Of a stretch of 11,558 bases of DNA, positions 1 through 7,700 are shown one piece after another. The notes below the pieces were generated by a model. It was given only the letters and a program-made list of their open reading frames with translations, searched no databases and was not told the DNA's origin. Origin of the DNA: Bondarzewia mesenterica (Eukaryota; Basidiomycota; Agaricomycetes; Russulales; Bondarzewiaceae). Each line of letters starts with the position of its first letter. The stretch's first letter is position 1. The position numbers and the translations under genes are program-made. The stretch is from contig SGPL01000801.1 in NCBI GenBank assembly GCA_004802705.1, positions 1 through 11,558 on the forward strand, written 5' to 3'.

Positions 1-321
1 TATAGCCCCCACCCTCATCAGCAGCGGCACGTCACTGAGTTGGAATCGAACCAGCGCAGCACCTTCCTCACATAGATAACCCAATCGCGAAAGCACCGTA
101 ATCTCCGCGAATTCTCGACCACCCTACGCAATGTCCAGTCCATCACCCCCATCTCGGCGCGCATAACGCAACCTTGCACCTCATCACGTCCTAGTGTGGT
201 ATGAGTATAAGTATAGACACACGGGTGATAGATCGCGGTGCGTCCAAACCAAGTTCCGTCCCCGTCCCCCCAGCCCCGCACGAGGCAGGTCCACCTCCCC
301 AAGAATCTTGGCGAAACCCTT

Positions 322-1347
322 ATGAAGGGTCACACAAACTCACCCCATGACTTCGTCCCGTCCATCAATCAGTACGGGATGCACGGATGCACAAGTTCAC
401 CTGAGTGCTCTTTTTCGGGCGCGGCGCCTACACAGACTCTCGCAGACTCCTTCCCTCGCAGCAAGAAACAAGAACGACGAGAAGGGGATGAAGCACGAGG
501 AGCAGGCCTAGCGGGCCAACGCGGAGTGTTCGCTCGCGCGTCTGTGCTGGATCCCCAGTGGGCGAACACGCGTCTCGAGGTCCACCCAGTCCTTCGAAAA
601 AATTTGATTAGCGTGTCCATCCGGAGACCTCGAACTGACCGGCGCAATCCTAGGTTCCATATCCGCGACGCATCGCGGAACTTGTGTCCACAAATATATC
701 CGCGAGCGAGGGACCCACACGTTATGTACCACATTGAGGCCCTCCGCAAAAGCCTAATCGAAAGCCCAGCCCGCCACGGTCCCCCTCTAAGTCTATTCAT
801 TGCCAGACTCCCCGCGTTAGGCTATTTCCTTGCCGCCACTGCCGACCCATTCATTGTCCGGCATGTACGTCTGCTAGGGCTTCCTCCAGCGCTTTATAGC
901 ACGGCGTTTCATCCCGTCATTGTTTACCTTGCACCAGACAAAGCAACGTGCCTGCGAAAGTTAGATGTTCAGCGTCTCCGTCTCATAGGTTTCGGAAGAA
1001 AGAGAAAGAATACGGCACGGTACCGAATTGCCCTCCCTCAAGAGGAGAGGCAAGGCTCTATCTCTCTCGGACGTCAGAGTTCCGGAGCGCAAGCGCACCA
1101 CTGGCCTTCACTGCATGCCCCATCGTTTCCAGATAACCCGACTTACTTACCTCGTGCGCCCGCCAAAACCCGCTCAACGGCGTTTTCGCTTCCATCCGTC
1201 CACGCATGTGCACTGCAATCCCCATCCCCACACAGTGTCACACACATACACCCAAACGCCCCCTCTCTCCCGTGGATCCGAAACACCTACCCCCCTCCAT
1301 CAAAGTCAAAAATTTCCCCAGCACGGAAGAAATACCACCATACTTAG
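322..1347 (+). other. Long open reading frame of doubtful coding status
   Basis: A frame open from 238 to the TAG at 1345-1347 has its first ATG at 322, giving 341 codons. I recognise no domain, signal peptide or conserved motif in it. One stretch (roughly codons 155-210) is fairly hydrophobic. The rest is rich in Pro, Ser, His and Arg, as C-rich DNA gives in any frame. Codon choice is mixed and includes CTA, TTA and ATA, which the clear genes in this window tend to avoid. There are also overlapping open frames on the opposite strand (for example 369-800). The length is more than I would expect by chance, which is the only argument for it. I treat it as probably not a real gene. Confidence 0.15.
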
Positions 1348-1765
1348 AACCTCCAAGGTCCTCCGTTCACTGATCGGCATCTCGGGGCGTCCGCACGTTG
1401 GTTGAGCCCTCCCGGCATGGTATGGCATCCCAAAGACGACGACAAACGACTCAAGACCTGCTCAGATCCAGCCCAATCGGAATCGGAAAACTCACCCTGC
1501 ACAGGCCCAACAAATCCTCTCAGCATCCCCCGGTCGAAGATCGCAGTCCCTCCGAGCCCATCCACCGCCACCGTCGTACCCATTGTCCCACCGCATCCGC
1601 AAAACCGGATAGCTTACACACCTGGCACCCCCTCCGCAACCACAGCGAACCCGACAAGACGCCGCCTTGATCCATCGATGCGTCACAATCGCCACACGTC
1701 GTAACAGAATAGGCTAGTAGGAGTCCGACAGCCCGCGCGCGCCGCGCGCCACAACCGTCATAGCG

Positions 1766-1812
1766 ACTCGGAGTTGACAGCCTGCGCCGCGGCGACCATA
1801 AACTCGGAGTTG
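1766..1812. repeat. Short direct repeat ACTCGGAGTTG, two copies
   Basis: The 11-mer ACTCGGAGTTG occurs at 1766-1776 and again at 1802-1812, 36 bp apart start to start. The second copy is preceded by CCATAAACTC, a 10-mer that recurs at 2166-2175. A GC-only alternating run (about 1733-1750) lies just upstream. The repeats could be paired binding sites for a regulator or chance; nothing in the sequence decides between these. Confidence 0.4.
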
Positions 1813-2242
1813 GAGTTCCTTGACACACCACTGGCTTTCTTTCTTTCTTATTTGATAGTCCGTCTCTGCACATCGTATTGAATTCAGACTCGCGGGCCCC
1901 TCGGATCAAAACCCACGCTTGTCCGCCAAACAACCTCTCGCGCAAGCTCAGCGCCGCACGCATATGTAAACGCAGTAAGTTCCTTTACATACGCGTTGCG
2001 TATCTCATTCAACAAGTTCACCGCCTCTCGCGGAGGCCGCGCAGGCAAGTCTGGTCGGCAGGGCGGAGTCGGGGTTGGCTGCACACTCAGGGCGGGCCCC
2101 TCACGACGGCGCTCGCTGGGACAAAAAACCGCACTGGCCCTCCGCGCTTTCTCTCTCCGCGACTGCCATAAACTCCCAGTCCCGCCCTCGCTGGTCCAGC
2201 GGAGCTTCTTGCCCCGCGGCCCGCCCGCGTCCCCCGACTCGG

Positions 2243-2364
2243 TTCCTTTCCACCCAACTTCCTTTCTTTCTAACTCACCCGCGACCTCCCCGCCTTCTTT
2301 TCCCCCTCCGTCGTGCAGTAGCCCACTATCATATATCATCGTTTACGTAGACCAATAGCCCAAT
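2243..2364 (+). promoter_or_regulatory. Promoter-like CT-rich tract with two CCAAT boxes
   Basis: From about 2243 to 2310 the plus strand is almost entirely pyrimidine, like the CT-rich tracts near transcription starts in many basidiomycete genes. Two CCAAT boxes follow at 2352-2356 and 2360-2364, eight bases apart. No convincing plus-strand gene follows. The ATG at 2414 opens only a 15-codon frame, and beyond it lies the 3' end of the minus-strand zinc-cluster gene. It may drive a non-coding or antisense transcript, or be a fortuitous composition tract. Confidence 0.3.
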
Positions 2365-2739
2365 CAATCGCTTTCCTCCGTCTCTGTTTGTCCGCACGAG
2401 CGCACATCACTTCATGCGTGTACGTATGGATCCCGAAATGACATCCGCACTCAGCGTCTGATTTTTTTTGAATCAAACTCAAACACACGTCACTGGTCTC
2501 TCTCACACGACGAGTCCTAACACCGAGAATGATTCTTACATCTTCGAGCACCATAAGGTGCACGTAGATACGCAGATAACGAAGATGCAAATTCCATATA
2601 CAAGCCAAATCAGTCAGTACACATGAGACACGATAATCCGAGGTATGAATGCGGAAAACGGGGCGGAGAGTATTCGACACGAGGGATCTACAATTACACG
2701 ATTTACAAACCAAGCGAACATATTCGTCATCGTTCAAGT

Positions 2740-3710
2740 TCAATGATCAGACGGCCCCACGAGTCCGTCACCGTTCCTGCCACCACTGCCGTCCGTCTGA
2801 TCGTCGCGCCTGCTCCCCATGTGCATCCCACTGCCAGATCCACCCTCCATGTTGGGCCCTCCAGCCGAGGGCGGCTTTTGATACATCGGCGGGTAACCGT
2901 ACGGCGGTCCTGGCATGGGCATCTGGCCATCCGGGCGCGGGTGCATCATGTACGGCGGGGGATACGGCTGCGCGTACGGCGACATGAACGGCGCCGGGTA
3001 AAACTGCGAGTGAGGAGGCGGGTAACCCACGTTCTCGGCGTCTTGACCGTTGCCAGGAGGCGCGTGCGGGACGGGCGTAAAGTAGAAACCAGGGGAGTAA
3101 TACGACTCTCCTGGTTTGGAGGGAGGGACGGGATAGGGAGGATAAAAGCCTGGCGGCGGGTACCCTACGGGTGGCATGTAAGGCATCGGTGGACCGGCAT
3201 TTCCTGGTTGAACTCCCGGTGGCATGGGCATGCCCTGTTGCACGGGCTCCTCAAGCTGCTCATCGGGGGAAGCTTCTGCGCGACCTGTGCATGATGATTT
3301 ACTCTCGCGAGAGAGAATGAACAGAGAGAAGACTCACCCTTTCCATCGCGCTTCTTGTAAGGGCCGCGCTTGATACCCTTTTTGCGCTCCTTGCGCTGAG
3401 AGTCGACGCACTCCTCGCCGATGCCGTACTTGACGCAGCGGAGGCAGGGGCGCGCGTCGTCGCACTTCTTGCAGGCCTTTTGGCAGTTAGTGCAGGCGTT
3501 CTTGACCTGCCTGCGCTTGGAGCGAATCTGGGGGTGGGTGGGTACCATACCGGGCGCGAAGGGGTACATGTGCATGGGCATGCCGGGGTAGGAGATAGGG
3601 TGCATGGTCATGGAGGGCTGAACGGAGGTGGCGGAGGGGGAAGGTTCATTAACGTTGGTGTTGTTGCATTCCTCATCGGCCTCGCCAGACTGGGCACGAA
3701 CGGAAGACAT
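2740..3710 (-). CDS. Zn(II)2Cys6 zinc-cluster transcription factor, 305 aa, two exons
   Basis: A probable nuclear DNA-binding regulator. Exon 1 is 3710-3338 and exon 2 is 3284-2740, with the TGA stop at 2742-2740. They join across a 53-nt GTGAGT...CAG intron and keep one frame. The start is the first ATG in the frame, in a CACCATGTC context. The zinc cluster uses C73, C76, C83, C89, C92 and C101 (spacing 2-6-5-2-8), with an extra cysteine at C80. A very basic segment follows (about residues 107-121, containing KKGIKRGPYKKR), fitting DNA contacts or a nuclear localisation signal. Residues 126-305 are a low-complexity tail rich in Pro, Gly, Met and Tyr, with repeated YPPP and PMP words. No fungal middle-homology domain is present, so the protein is short for the class. 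It diverges from the DYRK kinase gene. The family is clear; the target genes cannot be read from the sequence. Confidence 0.9.
3285..3337 (-). other. Intron of the zinc-cluster gene
   Basis: A 53-nt intron with donor GTGAGT at 3337 and acceptor CAG ending at 3285. It splits a glycine codon (phase 1) directly after the basic segment of the zinc-cluster domain. Its centre holds a perfect 12-bp palindrome, CTCTCGCGAGAG (3302-3313). Confidence 0.85.
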
Positions 3711-3895
3711 GGTGGAGATGGGAATCGGAGGGACGGGGGATGAAAGAAGAGACGGTGGGCGAAGGGCGGAGAGGTGCGAAAGATGACGCTGAGGACGGCA
3801 GGTGGACACGTGTTGCAACCTGGGCGTCTAAACGGAAGCGACTCTGGGGAAAGTGAGAGCAAGGAATTGATATCGCACGGACGAAATGAAAGCAC

Positions 3896-3955
3896 CTGGA
3901 AAGAAAGTGAGCAAACGACGACGAGGACATGTTGGTACGGGGGGAAGAGACGTAC
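3896..3955 (-). other. Candidate 5'UTR intron upstream of the zinc-cluster gene
   Basis: On the minus strand a GTACGT donor at 3955 and a pyrimidine-preceded CAG acceptor ending at 3896 define a 60-nt intron, a typical size for this window. The only ATG between about 4088 and the proposed start at 3710 lies inside it (3930-3928). Without splicing, that ATG would open an overlapping out-of-frame reading frame that runs past the true start. Splicing is inferred from the signals only. Confidence 0.5.
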
Positions 3956-4304
3956 CGGACTTTTCGCTGAGATGGCGGAGAGCGGAGAGGCGGGATACAA
4001 AGGGAGGGAAAGAGACTGGACGCGGGGGCTGAATGTCTTGCGGGCTCCTTTTCAACCCCACGGCCGTCCGGTGCCCGGGTCCTCGACTCCATATTTTTCA
4101 TTCTCCGCTCGAATGTATTTCCGTGATAGCACGCGGTCCCTGGACCCGCAGACTCTGTTTCACAGTAGCCGAGCGCCTCTCCTCGTTGGGTCGCAACTGC
4201 AGCGAATCTTCAAACGTAATGGGCCCGTGGTATGTTAGATTCTCGGATTCGACCAACATCCCGCCGTGTTCCTCGCAATCCTGTCTGACTCGCGCGGAGA
4301 TTAG

Positions 4305-4316
4305 CCAATGTATAAG
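4305..4316 (+). promoter_or_regulatory. CCAAT box abutting a TATAAG motif
   Basis: CCAAT at 4305-4309 is followed after one base by TATAAG at 4311-4316, on the kinase strand and about 430 nt before its ATG. The spacing is much tighter than in usual CCAAT/TATA promoters, so the two words may not both be functional. It could place a start site near 4340 with a long leader, or be chance. Confidence 0.25.
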
Positions 4317-4417
4317 GACTTGTGCCACACGGACGAAACGTGTGCGCGTGCCCGCTGAAAGGCAGCTCCTTGTGCCGCCCGTCGCCCATCAGCAACCAAA
4401 TGAACGCTGCTCGTATG

Positions 4418-4435
4418 NACAGACGCGCGTTGAAN
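4418..4435. other. Two ambiguous bases (N) 17 bp apart
   Basis: Positions 4418 and 4435 are N, the only ambiguous bases in the window. They lie in intergenic DNA and do not affect a gene model. They indicate low-quality or heterozygous positions in the assembly. Confidence 0.95.
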
Positions 4436-4643
4436 GAACTTTTGAACGTGAACGCGCGCGGGTGGTTGGGCCAGTCGAGCCCGGCAAGAGTTGAGCCACA
4501 GCCAAATCGGGCCAAACAACGACACGAGGGTGCTCGTGCATGGGCGCACCGTCCATCAACACCATCCCGCACTCGCAGCCCGTTCGACGAGCTCGCCGTG
4601 GTGCTCGCTCTATCTATCTTGTCCATCGATTGTCCATTCAAAA

Positions 4644-4740
4644 TTCTTTGACTCTTCTCTTCGTTTTCTTCTATTATTTTTCTCTTTTTTTTCGTCTCTC
4701 TTTGCCCATCCTGTTCCCTTTGATCTTTCTTAGTTCGCTC
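4644..4740 (+). promoter_or_regulatory. CT-rich tract before the DYRK kinase start codon
   Basis: Nearly 100 nt of mostly C and T, including a run of eight or more T residues, end directly at the ATG at 4742. Such tracts mark core promoters and leaders in many basidiomycete genes. The tract contains no ATG, so a transcript starting here would use 4742 as its first AUG. Confidence 0.55.
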
Positions 4741-4741
4741 C

Positions 4742-7700
4742 ATGTTCGCCCCCTCCTCTTCCCACACCTCATCTCTGCCTCATGACAAGGCCCATTCCAA
4801 GAAGAAGGAAAGACCTCCTGCTCTCGAGATAATCGATCCTTCTGGTGCCGACATTGCACAGCCAGATCACGATCATTATGAGGTTTCCAAACAACACGTC
4901 GAAAAGGTGATTTTGTTATGCCATCATCTACTTTCCTTTCTCGTCGTTGACGCCGACCACAGCAACGAACGAACACATCGTCCACCGAGGACATTTCCGC
5001 CCAAGCCACCGACATCACCCGCTCGTCATCTGCCACATCGTCCCTGGATCCCTATTACTTCAGTGTAGTGTCTCCTTCAGGCTCGCCAATCCCGCCCGTG
5101 CCCGATGTTTACTATCACTCCAAAACGCCAGAGACGCGTTACGTCCTCGAACCAGCGACGCCTGTTAGGGATCCCGCGTCCATCGACAGGAGGGGTTTGC
5201 ACGGCCTGGGGGAGTTGGCGACACCGCGTTGGACGTCGCGGTTAGAGCGCAATCATAGTCTCGAGTTTGAAGGTCACATTGAGCTGGATGGGGTACTGGA
5301 AGAGGGTGAGCAGCAGCTCGACGAGGACGGGGAAGAGGATCCCCCGGATAGTCCTTGGACTATTGAAGCCGTTGATGGTGAGGCCGAGGGAGGTGACGCG
5401 GTAAGTTCTTCGCTGGATGCCGCACACTGTCTCGTGTTGCTGACCATTCTTTGTAGCCTGCCGAAGTTCATACGCTTCCCAAGGCGATTCGAGCGCGTCC
5501 GTCCGTCACCGAGGAAAGTGGTGGCGAGGAGATCCTGTACCCTCGTCATCGCCATTCGGACACCCACAAACCTTCAATTCTGGCTCCGGCCCTGGTTCCT
5601 CAGACGCCCTCGAAATCGTCTTCCTTCGCCGGTCATAGCTCTATCAACGCGCCACCCAGCGCGTTCCTGACGCCCTTGCACAAGGCCAAGAAGCGCACCT
5701 CGGACGAGTTTGAGCTTGACCAATCTGGTACACTCATCAAGAAGCACCAACGTACCCCATCTGGTTCTGTCGCAGACAAAGCGAAAGATGAGAAGATTTC
5801 AGCTCGCAAACATCGCAGTCTTGGTCTTGGTGTGGGCATCCCATCTTCGTCTTCTCGGGACAAAGGCAAAGAACGTCGTCGGGACACCGTTGCTGCCGGA
5901 GCTGTTTCCAAGTCTGAGAGACACGCGAGGCATGCTTCTGCCAGCTCGTCTTCTTCAAGCCATGGGGAGTCGCACCACCCCCGACGTATTCTCACGACCG
6001 ACTTCTCTCACCTCCCACCTTCGCCATCATCGTCCTCCATTCAACAATTCCTTCGCCACACCGGCAGCAACGGCGCCATCGCGCCAACTCCTTCGTACTC
6101 TTCTCTGAAGGAATCGCAGGCCCATCACTCGCCCAACGTCGCGCAGTCGTTACTTCGTGGAACGCAGGAGGGTTGGTCTGGGTTGGATGATCAAGCGACA
6201 GAGGAGGCGCTCCGCAAGCTGGACGGCCTCTCTGGCAAGACAGCCGCGCGGAAGCGTGGAAGTGTTGGTAGCGTTCGTCCTGGCAGCTCGAGCCGGCCAG
6301 GAACGCCGGCGAAAACTACAACGCAATGGGAAGGTGTGGGGTTGGATGGTGCGAAGCTCGTACGACGAGATAGCGCGCGGGATAGCGTCGTGTCTAAGGA
6401 CAAAGATCAAGCGCCCACTGGTCACCCGTCATTGGGTCTGGGTCTTACTCTCGGTGATGCCGCGATCAGCGCGGGCGAGCTTGGTGGTAGTGCTATTGGC
6501 AGTAGTGACGAGACTCAGCTTAGTTCTCCTGCACAAGAGAAGCCTAAGAAGTCTGCTGCTGGAGCTCGGTTGAGCTTCACGAGTAAACGTGGGTCTGCCT
6601 CTTCGACCACGTACGCCAGCACTCCAACGACGAGCTCTCGAGATTCTGGTTCGCTTTCAACCGCGACTAGTTTGACATCTGTGTCTGCTCAGTCTGGGAG
6701 ACATTCGACCTTAAAGACGGGGCGAAACAGTGGCGGCAGCGACATTTCGAATTCTATAGCGGGCGATCCAGTTGCCAAGGATCGTGCAGCATCCCTCGTG
6801 GGCGGCGAGCTGTCAGATGGTGGAGAGCTTGTGCCTCCTGTGCCGCCTTTGCCCAAGGACTTGTCTACTTACCGTTCTCCGCCTCATTCGGCGGCCAGCA
6901 CCAAGTTCCCCACGGAAGGTTTGGAGGGTAAAGACAAGGACAAACCATTCACAGAGGACGAACTTGATCGCACTTTACCCATCGACGTGCCTCCAGCGAC
7001 AACCATTTCTCAAGCGGCTTCGCCCACACCTCAAACAGACGCTTCGGGCCATAATCGTGTTCAGGGCTACATATCTGCGACAGCACCAGCAATGCTCAAG
7101 ACACCGTCCAAAAAATGGAGCTTCACCAATGCGCTCGGCATGAAACTGTCCGGCTCGCCTTCCTCCCCATCCGTCCGAGACCACACTGGGGCGAAGGGCT
7201 CTCCTCTGGGACTGAGCCCGCGTTCCGCCACATTTGGACAAATCAATCGCAGGTCGGAATCCAAGGATCGCAACGACGCGTGGTCACCAAATCAACCCGA
7301 GGCAATGACATCGGCAGCTTCTCTCGCGTCGATGTCTTCTTTGTCCTCGGTCCACGCCCTCTCGCCCTCGTCGTCAGTACTTCTTTCTGTTCCAGAGCAG
7401 CTTCAGCCTCCTGATCGTCTTACCTCCAGACGCCCTGGGACCGCGTCGAGTGCGAATCAATCCAACTCGTTGGGAGCCCAGCGGACGCCCCTGAGTCCAG
7501 CCAGCTCGATGCGCCGCGGGTCGTCGAAGCGCCTGACGCCGTCGTCGATTCCCTTCTTCCGTCGCTCGTCGTCTCAGTCCGTACAGCTCAATGCCTCCAC
7601 CTCGGCTCAGCCATCGACCTCGCCGACGACGACGACAATGAGCAATCACTTGATGCCACCGCCGCAGAACAGTGCCTCTCCCATTGACTCGAGCCTGTCC

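Larger units (their letters stand above)
1..2739. other. Long gene-poor region, no recognisable protein gene
   Basis: About 2.7 kb without a gene I can recognise. Open frames occur on both strands and overlap each other heavily, but their translations show no family motif and no series of short-intron splice sites joining them. The plus strand is C-rich, with scattered CCCCT stress-element-like words (for example near 782, 1260, 1627, 1897 and 2095), ACGCGT words near 570 and 1991, and a TTTC microsatellite at about 1836-1849. The most likely reading is intergenic or regulatory DNA, perhaps with a non-coding transcript or the decayed remains of a gene. A fast-evolving orphan gene cannot be excluded by eye. 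Confidence 0.6.
3711..4741. promoter_or_regulatory. Divergent intergenic promoter region
   Basis: About 1.03 kb separate the ATG of the minus-strand zinc-cluster gene from the ATG of the plus-strand DYRK kinase gene. No recognisable coding sequence lies between them. The left part (about 3711-4000) is purine-rich on plus, and so pyrimidine-rich in the sense of the minus gene, which fits its leader. The right end is pyrimidine-rich on plus, which fits the kinase leader. The two genes may share elements here. Two bases are called N (4418 and 4435). Confidence 0.7.

Noticed and set aside
36..110. Possible minus-strand tRNA: GGTTCGATTCC (complement of 42-52) matches the tRNA B-box consensus and is followed by CAGTGACG, like a tRNA-Ser 3' end
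   Set aside because: The T stem has a mismatch, no matching 5' acceptor strand (GTCACTG or TCACTGA) is found within ~250 nt, and no A box fits. Probably a chance match or an unrecognisable fragment.
18..302. 94-codon minus-strand open frame at the left edge
   Set aside because: It begins at a TTG, has no recognisable motif and sits in C-rich DNA where such frames are common.
1975..2317. GTAAGT at 1975 paired with GTGCAG ending near 2317 as a leader intron
   Set aside because: The resulting ~340-nt intron is far longer than all other introns here and would not connect to any convincing ORF.
2336..2743. 135-codon minus-strand frame next to the zinc-cluster stop, as a third exon or separate gene
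   Set aside because: It overlaps the 3' end of the regulator in another frame, and its translation shows no domain. The regulator already ends cleanly at 2740.
2623..3294. 223-codon plus-strand frame rich in Arg, His and Val
   Set aside because: It is the antisense shadow of exon 2 of the zinc-cluster gene; its bias mirrors the Pro/Gly/Met codons on the other strand.
3165..3818. Start of the zinc-cluster gene at 3818
   Set aside because: The codon there is TTG, not ATG. The first ATG of the frame is 3710, in a good initiation context.
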